A stretch of DNA of 6,257 nucleotides from an uncultured Lachnospiraceae bacterium (GCA_946533525.1 CAMNBW010000102.1:1-6257), one strand, 5' to 3'. Numbered from the stretch's first letter, positions 1 through 6,257 are shown. Numbers and translations are program-made. Notes: generated by a model from the letters alone, not told the origin.

Positions 1-162
1 ATCTTAAGCGAGTGCCATGAGAAGGCGAGAAAGCTCATATCCGAGCATCAGGACGCGCTTATCCGTATAGCCGAAGAGCTCCTGAAAAGGGAAAAGCTCT
101 CAAGAGATGAGTTCGAAAAGCTTTTTAAGAACGAAATCATTCTGGGTGGTGAAAATGCCTAA
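1..162 (+). CDS. ftsH: ATP-dependent zinc metalloprotease FtsH, C-terminal fragment (5' end outside window)
   Basis: Frame 1 is open from the first base to a TAA at 160-162 and gives the last 53 residues of a protein. The visible part is a charged helical segment (HEKARKLISEH, then a run rich in Leu, Glu and Lys: ALIRIAEELLKREKLSRDEF) followed by a short tail. This matches the C-terminal end of the FtsH peptidase M41 domain, where a helix of the type 'A..LL..H...L..iA..LLE.E.l...ef..l' closes the fold. FtsH is a membrane-anchored hexameric AAA+ protease that degrades misfolded membrane proteins and some regulators. The AAA+ and zinc-binding HExxH motifs lie upstream of the window, so the call rests on the tail alone. 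The tail ends soon after the conserved helix, which argues for a complete 3' end. Another protein with a similar helical tail cannot be excluded. Confidence 0.68.
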   Translation: MLSECHEKARKLISEHQDALIRIAEELLKREKLSRDEFEKLFKNEIILGGENA

Positions 163-203
163 AATTGATGTCCGGTGTGCATAATTTTTGGTAGGTCTAC
201 ATA

Positions 204-232
204 TTGTTGGTTTTTGGGGAAACCATTATAAT
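204..232 (+). promoter_or_regulatory. Putative sigma-A promoter P1 upstream of the terminator hairpin
   Basis: A perfect -10 box, TATAAT, lies at 227-232. A TTGTTG (three of six matches to TTGACA, including the TTG core) lies at 204-209, with an exact 17-base spacer. Initiation would be expected near 237-239. The spacer contains a 6-bp inverted repeat, TGGTTT (208-213) and AAACCA (220-225), with loop TTGGGG. Transcription from here meets the terminator at 297-330 before greA, so the product would be either a short RNA or a greA leader made by readthrough. Confidence 0.45.
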
Positions 233-237
233 AACGA

Positions 238-335
238 TGTACCCCCAATACAAGATATGATTTATACATATCTTAGAGGAAAGAAATACCTTCTCCAAAA
301 CAGCCGTCCACGAAAGTGGTCGGCTGTTTTCATAT
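238..335 (+). ncRNA. Possible small RNA or attenuated greA leader (about 100 nt)
   Basis: The segment is bounded by a good promoter-like site on its 5' side and a strong terminator hairpin on its 3' side. Inside it, AAGATATG (252-259) and CATATCTT (267-274) form a perfect 8-bp stem with loop ATTTATA. A single-stranded purine-rich stretch (275-286) follows, with GAGGAAAG exposed. No convincing reading frame is present. I do not recognise a known RNA family. The end points are estimates from the promoter and terminator. The alternative is that this is plain ftsH 3' UTR with a chance promoter match. Confidence 0.28.
297..330 (+). terminator. Intrinsic terminator between ftsH and greA
   Basis: The arms at 297-311 and 316-330 pair over 15 positions with one T-T mismatch (307 against 320), closed by a GAAA tetraloop at 312-315. 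The stem core is GC-rich (CAGCCG with CGGCTG). The 3' arm ends in TTTT and the 5' arm starts with AAAA, so it could work in either direction, although each T tract is only four bases long. It most likely ends ftsH transcripts, and any transcript from the promoter at 204-232. Confidence 0.85.
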
Positions 336-336
336 A

Positions 337-345
337 TGTTATAAT
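337..345 (+). promoter_or_regulatory. Extended -10 promoter for greA and the downstream genes
   Basis: TG at 337-338, one base, then TATAAT at 340-345 make a perfect extended -10 element seven bases after the terminator stem. The matching -35 position (about 317-322, TGGTCG) falls inside the 3' arm of the terminator and is a poor match to TTGACA, which is typical when an extended -10 compensates. Initiation would be near 351-353, giving a 5' leader of about 50 bases. In that leader GTGTAAAA (354-361) can pair weakly with TTTTACGC (374-381), just ahead of the ribosome-binding site. Confidence 0.65.
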
Positions 346-401
346 ACAAAAGTGTGTAAAAAACATGTGAAAATTTTACGCGGAAAGGATCGGGATCGAT
401 C

Positions 402-914
402 ATGGCGGTAAAGTCTGAAAATCTTACGCAGAGCGATATAGATAAGATACGTTCAGAAATAGATGAGCGCAAGCTTGTTATGCGTCCCCAGCTTATTGCG
501 GCGGTAAAGGAAGCCAGGGCGCAGGGGGATCTGAGCGAGAATTTTGAATATTACGCAGCCAAAAAGGCGAAGAACGAGAACGAAAGCCGCATAGGCTATC
601 TTGAAAGGATGCTCAGATTTGCCAATATAGTATCGGACGAATCCGCCGAGGACGAAGTCGGCATTAACGATTTTGTCGTAATAGAATTCGTGGACGATAA
701 AGAGACCGAAGAATATAAGATAGTAACGAGCATAAGGGGAGATTCGCTGAAAAACTATATCAGCACCGAATCCCCTCTTGGAAGAGCGATAACGGGACAC
801 AAGGAAGGGGACATCTGCCGGGTTTCCCTGGATAACGGCGGAAGCTATGAGGTAAAGATCGTCTCCATCAACAAAAACAGCGACGACTCCAATGATGAAC
901 TAAAGTCCTTCTGA
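402..914 (+). CDS. greA: Transcription elongation factor GreA
   Basis: The product binds the secondary channel of RNA polymerase and stimulates cleavage of the 3' end of backtracked RNA, restarting stalled complexes. The 170 residues show both GreA domains. An N-terminal coiled-coil hairpin (about 10-80) has the signature GDLSENFEYYAAK at 42-54, including the conserved acidic tip residues D43 and E46 that help hold the catalytic magnesium. A C-terminal FKBP-like domain (about 85-156) contains STESPLGRAITGHKEGD at 121-137, the classic SPLG-A-G-GD motif. The family is usually near 158 residues; the excess is mostly an Asn/Asp/Ser-rich tail (158-170). ATG at 402 is preceded by GGAAAGGA (382-389) and by GGGA (392-395), either of which could serve as ribosome-binding site. 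It is the first gene after the promoter at 337-345 and is followed after 22 bases by the kinase gene. Confidence 0.96.
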   Translation: MAVKSENLTQSDIDKIRSEIDERKLVMRPQLIAAVKEARAQGDLSENFEYYAAKKAKNENESRIGYLERMLRFANIVSDESAEDEVGINDFVVIEFVDDKETEEYKIVTSIRGDSLKNYISTESPLGRAITGHKEGDICRVSLDNGGSYEVKIVSINKNSDDSNDELKSF

Positions 915-936
915 TCATTTAAGGAAGCACAAACCT

Positions 937-3900
937 ATGGTATCTCTGATAAACAATACGGATATATCAACAATAACGCAGGTGGTAATGGTATGCATGC
1001 ATACGATACTTGCCTCGGCCGTGGCCTCGGTAGCGCTGTATCTTTACCACAGGAACAAGGGTGAAAAAGCAGCCGCGTATCTGATGGTCGCCGCGGGGGC
1101 TCTGTTTGTATGGAATACGGGCTACGCGCTTGAATATATGTTTTCGGGTTCATTTTTTGTGGCCTGCATTATCAGATTTGTTGCAGAAGGCGGAATGATA
1201 GCCTTTTTTACGGCCTGTGTCCATTATGTAAGGTACATCACCTCAGACCGGTACAACAGTCCGTATTGGTTAACAACGCTGCATAAGGCTGTCCTTACCC
1301 TGTTCTGGCTGGTTTTCAGCCTGAGAGGAATACTATATCCCTTATGGGTGGATAATTCGGGAATATACCTGAGACTGATAAGGATATTCAGGCTTCCGGC
1401 GGTTATCTTCATGATCGGGGTAATGGCCTATATGGCCCGTATCTGCTCGGAGTGGAAGAAGAAAATACGCTTTAAGCGGGACATGGCTATAGCCAGGATG
1501 ATAGGCGACTTTGCCGCCCTCATGATCGTTGCCGCTATTTTGGACATTGTATTCCCCAAAGGATATCCGGTGGATACATACAGCTTCAGCGCCTTTATCG
1601 GAGTGCTGGCTGCGGCGCTGCTGACGGTCGTAACCGTTTACTACCTGGATACCGCGCTGACCATGTCCAACGCATTGCAGGCACTTAAAGGGGATATTCC
1701 CACACCCCTTATCATCCTTGCCGGGGAAGAGACGAAGATAGTAGATCTTAATGCTGCGGCACTGAGATTTTTGGGCAGGAGCGAGGAAGAGATAAAGGGA
1801 CACAGTATGTCCGAATTCTTTGATACCTCCATAGACGAGGCGACGGCCATAAGGCGCTCCCTTGACGAGACCAAGTATTATTTTGACAAGGGGACGGTAA
1901 GGGGAGCCAAAACTCCCTGCCGGTTTGTAACAAACAATATCCACGATGCCTTTGGAGAACCCTTCTGCGCGGTGACCTTCGTCTATGACCTCTCCAATGA
2001 GGAGGCAATGATAGAGAGGCTTAAAGAGAGTGCGCAGGCGGCGGAGAGGGCTAACAGCGCAAGGGGAATGTTCCTTGCGAATATGAGCCATGAGATCAGG
2101 ACACCCATGAATGCCATTATAGGTATGGCGGAGATCGGTCTCAGGGATTCCAACGAACCTCAGGTTCAGGAGGAGCTGCAGCAGATAAAGACTGCGGGAA
2201 ACGGACTTTTGGAGATAATAAACGACATTTTGGATTTCTCGAAAATAGAATCAGGAACACTGGAAATAGTCTATGCGGAGTTCGAACCTCTCCACATGAT
2301 AAACGACCTTGTAAATATAGTGCGCCAGAAGTTCCATGACAAAAATCTGGAATTCATCGTAAGGATCAATCCCCACTTCCCTTCAAGGGTTACGGGAGAT
2401 GAGGGCAGGATAAAGCAGGTATTGCTGAACATTTTGAATAATGCCGTCAAGTATACCGATGAGGGCTGCGTGCGGCTCACGGTGGACTTTGAGAATCAGG
2501 ATAACGGCATACTCATGCAGACCGAGATCGAGGACAGCGGTATCGGCATCAAGGAGGAAGAGCAGGAAAAGCTCTTTAAATCCTATCACCAGTTGGATGT
2601 TTACAAGAACAGGAATAAGGAGGGCACAGGCCTGGGACTGTCTATTTCCAAGAGGCTGGTGGATCTCATGGACGGCGCCATAAATGTAAGCAGTATATAT
2701 GGCGAGGGCTCCACCTTTTCCATAACCATACCTCTGGAGGTTACGGATTATGCCGAGTGTATTTCGGTCAATAAGCCCGGGGAGATACGGACAGCTACGT
2801 TCCTTAAGCCCTCCAAGTCGGAGGAGGCTTTCAGGCAGCTCTTAAAGGATATAGGGATAAACAGGGATATACAGTGTACCTATCCTCCTGACGTAATGAA
2901 GGCCGTAAGGAACGGTGCAAAATATATTTTCATTGACGAAGAATTCCTGAGCCACGAGCATATGAATATTTCCAATGCTTATCAGGGAGTGCAGGTGATC
3001 TCTGTCACCAATTCGCCGGAAAAATATGATAAGAAGAGCTATACCTGTATGCAGCGCCCCGAGTTCGGAATGAAGCTTATGTCCATCTTCGGAGGAGAGA
3101 AGGCCGAAGGCGCAGGCAAGATGAAGGGAGCCTATGATTACAACTTTAAAGCTCCCGGAGCCAGAGTTTTGATAGTCGATGACAATGCGGTAAACCTTTC
3201 CGTGGCCGAGGGTCTGCTAAAGCCCTTTGAGATACAGGTGGATACTATCCAGAGCGGTGAGGAGGCCGTAAAGATAATCGGCGAGACCCGATATGACATC
3301 GTCTTTATGGATCACATGATGCCGGGAATGGACGGCGTCGCAGCCACAAGATACATTCGGGAGGATATGGGAGATAAGGAGCTTATCATAATAGCTCTTA
3401 CCGCAAACGCCATAAGGGGGACGGATACCCTTTTAAAGCAGGTTGGAATGAACGACTTCATAGCCAAGCCGATAGATATGACCGATATGGCTAAAAAGCT
3501 CAGGCGGTGGCTCCCGGATGAAAAGATCGTTGAGACCGAGGGCGAGCCAAAGAAGGAGAATTCCCAGATACCGGAGATCTTAAGGAGACTGGATCCGAAG
3601 GATATAGATATAGAGCAGGGGCTTACCTATACAGGAGGAGACCCGGATACCTATATCTTTACCATGAAGGTCTACCGTGAGGAAATAGAGAATAATATCG
3701 AGCTTATGGAAAAAGCCATCGAGCAGGAGGATATTCGGGACTTCACCATACGTATACACGCACTGAAGAGCGCTTCCAGAAGCATTGGTGCTTCCCAGCT
3801 GGCAGAGGAAGCCTTGAAGCTCGAAATGAGCGGCAAAAATGACGATGCGGCCTTTATCAGGCAGAATGCACCGAGGACCCTTAAGCGCTACAGGGAATAT

Positions 3901-4197
3901 CTGGAGATCCTCAAGGAGTTCGCGGCCGAGGAGAAGGCGGAAGACAACGAGAAAAAAGCACCTCCCCTTTCGGTGGACGAGTTCGAGGACAGCCTTGTGA
4001 CGATTAGGACTGCCGTAAATGATTTCGATATCGATGTCGCCCTGGAGACCATTAACTGGATTAAAAGGCACAGGATGAGAAATGAGAATGAAGGGCAGCT
4101 CATGGCGAAGCTTGAGAGGCTGGTTGAGGATCTGGAGTACGAAGACAGCATTATGCTCATAGATGATTATTTTAAAGAAGCAGGAAAAGGTAAGTGA
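937..4197 (+). CDS. Hybrid sensor histidine kinase (7TM-PAS-HisKA-HATPase-pseudoREC-REC-Hpt)
   Basis: This 1086-residue membrane kinase senses an unknown signal and relays phosphate internally. Seven hydrophobic helices fill residues about 13-238, resembling the 7TM sensor region of histidine kinases. A PAS domain follows (about 246-352). HisKA has the H-box SHEIRTPMN with H385. The ATPase domain shows the N-box (N498, N502), G1 box DSGIGI (533-538), F-box F547 and G2 box GTGLGLS (563-569). Residues about 617-720 look like a receiver without the acidic pair. A complete receiver (743-860) has D748/D749, phospho-acceptor D792 in MDHMMPGMDG, T822 and K844. An Hpt domain (about 885-990) has H941 in HALKSA. 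Residues 1009-1086 are an extra helical region I cannot name. The expected relay is H385 to D792 to H941, then to a regulator not encoded here. ATG 937 has AAGGAAG nine bases upstream. Its stop codon overlaps the azlC start. Confidence 0.94.
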   Translation: MVSLINNTDISTITQVVMVCMHTILASAVASVALYLYHRNKGEKAAAYLMVAAGALFVWNTGYALEYMFSGSFFVACIIRFVAEGGMIAFFTACVHYVRYITSDRYNSPYWLTTLHKAVLTLFWLVFSLRGILYPLWVDNSGIYLRLIRIFRLPAVIFMIGVMAYMARICSEWKKKIRFKRDMAIARMIGDFAALMIVAAILDIVFPKGYPVDTYSFSAFIGVLAAALLTVVTVYYLDTALTMSNALQALKGDIPTPLIILAGEETKIVDLNAAALRFLGRSEEEIKGHSMSEFFDTSIDEATAIRRSLDETKYYFDKGTVRGAKTPCRFVTNNIHDAFGEPFCAVTFVYDLSNEEAMIERLKESAQAAERANSARGMFLANMSHEIRTPMNAIIGMAEIGLRDSNEPQVQEELQQIKTAGNGLLEIINDILDFSKIESGTLEIVYAEFEPLHMINDLVNIVRQKFHDKNLEFIVRINPHFPSRVTGDEGRIKQVLLNILNNAVKYTDEGCVRLTVDFENQDNGILMQTEIEDSGIGIKEEEQEKLFKSYHQLDVYKNRNKEGTGLGLSISKRLVDLMDGAINVSSIYGEGSTFSITIPLEVTDYAECISVNKPGEIRTATFLKPSKSEEAFRQLLKDIGINRDIQCTYPPDVMKAVRNGAKYIFIDEEFLSHEHMNISNAYQGVQVISVTNSPEKYDKKSYTCMQRPEFGMKLMSIFGGEKAEGAGKMKGAYDYNFKAPGARVLIVDDNAVNLSVAEGLLKPFEIQVDTIQSGEEAVKIIGETRYDIVFMDHMMPGMDGVAATRYIREDMGDKELIIIALTANAIRGTDTLLKQVGMNDFIAKPIDMTDMAKKLRRWLPDEKIVETEGEPKKENSQIPEILRRLDPKDIDIEQGLTYTGGDPDTYIFTMKVYREEIENNIELMEKAIEQEDIRDFTIRIHALKSASRSIGASQLAEEALKLEMSGKNDDAAFIRQNAPRTLKRYREYLEILKEFAAEEKAEDNEKKAPPLSVDEFEDSLVTIRTAVNDFDIDVALETINWIKRHRMRNENEGQLMAKLERLVEDLEYEDSIMLIDDYFKEAGKGK

Positions 4198-4907
4198 GTA
4201 ATTCCAAGGAGTTTGCAGCCGGGCTTAAGGATGGGATACCTATCTGCCTGGGGTATCTGGCGGTTTCCTTTGCTTTCGGGATCCAGGCAGTGCTTTCAGG
4301 GCTGACGGTTTTTGAGGCATCGGCCATATCTCTTTTAAACGTAACCAGCGCGGGGCAGTTTGCCGGTCTCGGGGTGATGACGGCCGGCGGTACATATATA
4401 GAGATGGCGGCGGTGCAGCTTGTCATAAATTTAAGATATGCTCTTATGAGCGCGGCCATATCCCAGAAGCTGGACAGCAGCGTGGGAACCGGACACAGAA
4501 TGGGTATCGCCTACGGAATGACGGATGAGATCTTCGGGATTTCCGCAGCCAGAAAAGGCCGTCTAAGCCCGTTTTACAGCTACGGCGCCATACTGATCTC
4601 CGTATTTGGCTGGGTTTTGGGAACCTTTCTTGGAGCTTATTCGGGACAGATATTGCCCGACAGACTGATAAGCGCTCTGGGGGTGGCTCTGTACGGAATG
4701 TTCGTAGCCATAGTTGTCCCGGTTGCCATGGAGGATAAAAAGATACTTATGGCGGTTCTTGCCGGAGTAATTTTAAGCACCCTGTTTTATTATCTGCCGG
4801 TGCTCCGGGATATTTCCGCAGGAATGAGGATAATAATAGTAACGGTAATAGTCGCCGGTGCCGCGGCAGTTATCTTCCCGGATATACCCGGGGAGAAAAA
4901 CGAATAA
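4194..4907 (+). CDS. azlC: AzlC family branched-chain amino acid exporter, large subunit
   Basis: AzlC, with AzlD, forms an inner-membrane exporter for branched-chain amino acids; loss of its control gives azaleucine resistance in Bacillus subtilis. The 237 residues are mostly hydrophobic, with helices roughly at 15-35, 44-62, 68-90, 130-150, 157-177, 183-202 and 210-228. Family features seen are GLKDGIPICLGYLAVSFAFG near the N-terminus (10-29), a glycine/serine-rich second helix, the NLR motif at 79-81 followed by YALMS, and GMTDEIFG at 108-115. Length is normal for the family. The start is GTG, overlapping the kinase stop as GTGA (4194-4197), with AGGAAAAGG at 4182-4190 upstream; this arrangement suggests translational coupling. 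The azlD gene follows, the usual partner order. Substrate range (Val, Leu, Ile or others) cannot be told from the sequence. Confidence 0.93.
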   Translation: MSNSKEFAAGLKDGIPICLGYLAVSFAFGIQAVLSGLTVFEASAISLLNVTSAGQFAGLGVMTAGGTYIEMAAVQLVINLRYALMSAAISQKLDSSVGTGHRMGIAYGMTDEIFGISAARKGRLSPFYSYGAILISVFGWVLGTFLGAYSGQILPDRLISALGVALYGMFVAIVVPVAMEDKKILMAVLAGVILSTLFYYLPVLRDISAGMRIIIVTVIVAGAAAVIFPDIPGEKNE

Positions 4908-4920
4908 AGCAGGCTTATTC

Positions 4921-4926
4921 AGGAGG
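4921..4926 (+). promoter_or_regulatory. Shine-Dalgarno site that fixes the azlD TTG start
   Basis: AGGAGG, a full match to the anti-Shine-Dalgarno sequence, sits 14 bases after the azlC stop and six bases before an in-frame TTG at 4933. That spacing is optimal. The next in-frame ATG (4966) lies 39 bases from the site and would remove half of the first membrane helix, so TTG is the better start. Confidence 0.85.
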
Positions 4927-4932
4927 TTTTCC

Positions 4933-5238
4933 TTGCAGGGGAATACATATATATATATTTTTGTAATGGCGGCAGTCACCTATCTTATAAGGGTACTGCC
5001 ACTGACATTGATAAGAAGTGAGATCAGGAATAAATACATCAAGGCCTTTTTGTACTATGTGCCCTATGTTACGCTCTCGGTCATGACCGTACCCGCGATA
5101 TTCTACGCTACCAACAGCATGTATGCGGCAATGGCGGGCTTTGCGGCGGCGCTGCTGCTGGCGGTAAAGGGCTTTAAGCTTATGACGGTCGCTTTGGGGG
5201 CCTGCAGCGTTGTATTTGTACTTGAATTCTTTATATAA
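4933..5238 (+). CDS. azlD: AzlD family branched-chain amino acid exporter, small subunit
   Basis: The 101-residue product is the small membrane partner of AzlC. It shows the family pattern: a first helix at about 5-24 ending in VTYLIRVLPL (15-24), a short basic loop (RSEIRNKYIK), then FLYYVPYVTLSVMTVPAIFY (39-58), and two further helices around 63-79 and 83-100. Length matches AzlD proteins (about 100-110). I chose TTG at 4933 because of the ideally spaced AGGAGG. The frame stays open further upstream to an ATG at 4858 inside azlC, but that would add 25 polar residues unlike AzlD and lacks a reason for a 50-base overlap. The 25-base gap from azlC and the paired families make shared translation and a joint complex likely. 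A TA-repeat (ACATATATATATAT) lies in codons 5-9 and encodes part of helix 1. Confidence 0.92.
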   Translation: MQGNTYIYIFVMAAVTYLIRVLPLTLIRSEIRNKYIKAFLYYVPYVTLSVMTVPAIFYATNSMYAAMAGFAAALLLAVKGFKLMTVALGACSVVFVLEFFI

Positions 5239-5259
5239 GATAAAGGCGGAACTGGAGAT

Positions 5260-6257
5260 ATGGATTTATATTCAAAGATGAACAACGACAAAAACAGAGC
5301 ATATATGGCGGTGGCCGGGCCCATCTTTAATAAAAATGCACTTTTTTCGGATATGACGGCGGACTACATATCGCCTGCCGAGCCTGCCCCCTACAGCATA
5401 GTCACGATCAAATTCAGAACCTTCAAAAATAACGTAGACCACGTCTTCCTGTTAAAAGGGAGCGAAAGGTATCTTATGACGATAACCGAGGAGGATTTTG
5501 ATTTTGCCTATTATACGGTCAGCATGGAGCTGGACAACCAGCCCTTAAGCTATTGCTTCGAGGTGGTCTCGGGGCGCTTTAAGACCTTCTATGACCGCCG
5601 CGGTCCGGTAAGGGTCACCTCGGACTGGTACAATTTTAAGATAATACCGGGATTTAAGGTGCCTAAGTGGGCCCGGGGTGCGGTAATGTACCAGATTTAT
5701 ACCGACAGATTTTTTAACGGGGATCCCTCCAACGATGTGGAGACCAACGAGTATTACTATATCGGCGGGTATTCCAGACAGGTGACCGATTGGAGTAAGG
5801 TGCCGGACGAATTCGGAGTAAGGGAGTTTTACGGCGGAGATTTGGCCGGAGTCATGCAGAAGCTTCCGTATCTTAAGAACATGGGAGTCGAGGTGATCTA
5901 TTTTAACCCGCTCTTTGTCTCGCCCTCGAACCATAAGTATGATATTCAGGATTACGACAATATAGACCCCCACTTTGGAAGAATAGTGGAAGACGGAGGG
6001 TCTCTTCTTAAGGAAGGGGAAAATGAAAACAGCAAGGCGACGAAATATATAAAGAGGGTAACAAGCAAAGCAAACCTGGATGCCAGCAATGAACTTTTTG
6101 CGCAGTTTGTTGCCGCTGCCCACGAGCAGGGGATACGGGTCATCATAGACGGAGTTTTCAACCACTGCGGCTCCTTTAATAAGTGGATGGACAGGGAGCG
6201 CATTTATGAAAATGCGGAGGGTTTTGACAAGGGAGCCTATATTTCAAAGGACAGCCC
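5260..6257 (+). CDS. GH13 alpha-amylase family glycoside hydrolase (3' end outside window)
   Basis: The first 332 residues of an alpha-glucan-acting enzyme are visible. Residues about 1-125 look like a beta-sandwich similar to the N-terminal module of neopullulanase-type enzymes (for example YSIVTIKFRTFKNNVDHVFL, 45-64). The TIM barrel opens with VMYQIYTDRFFNGDPSNDV (142-160), where the NGDPSND stretch matches the calcium-binding loop of this group. Next come FYGGDLAGV (190-198), VIYFNPLFVSPSNHKYD (212-228) and conserved region I, DGVFNHCG (297-304). The catalytic nucleophile, acid/base and third carboxylate lie beyond the window, so activity cannot be judged. An insert of about 35 residues (241-276) follows DPHFG. 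No signal peptide is seen, so a cytoplasmic role on maltodextrin or glycogen is inferred. ATG 5260 has GGCGGA (5245-5250) nine bases upstream; azlD ends 21 bases before. Confidence 0.93.
   Translation, partial: MDLYSKMNNDKNRAYMAVAGPIFNKNALFSDMTADYISPAEPAPYSIVTIKFRTFKNNVDHVFLLKGSERYLMTITEEDFDFAYYTVSMELDNQPLSYCFEVVSGRFKTFYDRRGPVRVTSDWYNFKIIPGFKVPKWARGAVMYQIYTDRFFNGDPSNDVETNEYYYIGGYSRQVTDWSKVPDEFGVREFYGGDLAGVMQKLPYLKNMGVEVIYFNPLFVSPSNHKYDIQDYDNIDPHFGRIVEDGGSLLKEGENENSKATKYIKRVTSKANLDASNELFAQFVAAAHEQGIRVIIDGVFNHCGSFNKWMDRERIYENAEGFDKGAYISKDS

Noticed and set aside
188..370. Short + strand open frame of 60 codons between ftsH and greA
   Set aside because: It spans the promoter-like site and terminator hairpin, has no good ribosome-binding site, and its composition does not look protein-coding.
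388..401. GATCG repeats and GATCGATC palindrome just before the greA start
   Set aside because: Short and likely by chance; no second copy in an operator-like arrangement was seen.
1342..2091. Open reading frame of 249 codons on the minus strand
   Set aside because: It is antisense to the kinase's membrane and PAS regions, whose coding is secure. The translation is rich in His, Arg, Gly and Tyr with no recognisable domain.
4858..4932. Longer azlD beginning at ATG 4858
   Set aside because: The added residues are polar and unlike AzlD, and the perfectly spaced AGGAGG at 4921-4926 supports the TTG at 4933.
4944..4960. TA-dinucleotide run early in azlD, as a possible phase-variable repeat
   Set aside because: It is only about six TA units and encodes ordinary membrane-helix residues; too short to argue for slippage control.
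5545..6165. Open reading frame of 206 codons on the minus strand
   Set aside because: It runs antisense to the clear GH13 motifs, and the product shows no family signature; it reflects codon bias on the other strand.
1..6257. CRISPR arrays, tRNA or rRNA genes, insertion sequences, attachment sites
   Set aside because: No regularly spaced repeats, cloverleaf sequences, transposase motifs or terminal inverted repeats were seen.

Overview
The window most resembles a Gram-positive Clostridia chromosome, probably Lachnospiraceae. Three things point there: strong AGGAGG-type Shine-Dalgarno sites, moderate GC with frequent ATA (Ile) and AGG (Arg) codons, and a GH13 enzyme and hybrid kinase of the style common in Butyrivibrio/Roseburia-like bacteria. 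This assignment is inferred from sequence character, not from a database search. All recognised genes lie on the + strand.

Layout. Bases 1-162 are the 3' end of a gene whose product looks like the C-terminus of the FtsH AAA+ protease. Bases 163-401 are a 239-bp regulatory gap. It holds a promoter-like site (204-232), a small hairpin (252-274), a strong GNRA-looped terminator hairpin (297-330) and, directly after it, an extended -10 promoter (337-345). From 402 onward there is one tightly packed run: greA (402-914), a 1086-residue hybrid sensor histidine kinase (937-4197), azlC (4194-4907), azlD (4933-5238, TTG start) and a GH13 alpha-amylase-family gene (5260 to beyond the window end). Gaps are 22, -4, 25 and 20 bases and no internal terminator is evident, so the run is probably one operon driven by the promoter at 337-345.

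Function. GreA rescues backtracked RNA polymerase. The kinase has seven transmembrane helices, PAS, HisKA, HATPase, a degenerate receiver, an intact receiver, an Hpt and an extra C-terminal helical region, so it carries three phosphorelay stations and must pass phosphate to a response regulator encoded elsewhere. AzlC and AzlD form a branched-chain amino acid exporter. The GH13 protein lacks a signal peptide and probably acts on internal alpha-glucans or imported maltodextrins. No pathway obviously joins these products; shared transcription is the only visible link.

No clearly new biological system is evident. The points most worth checking are a possible small RNA or attenuated leader between ftsH and greA, the kinase's pseudo-receiver and C-terminal extension, and the translational coupling of the kinase to the amino acid exporter.
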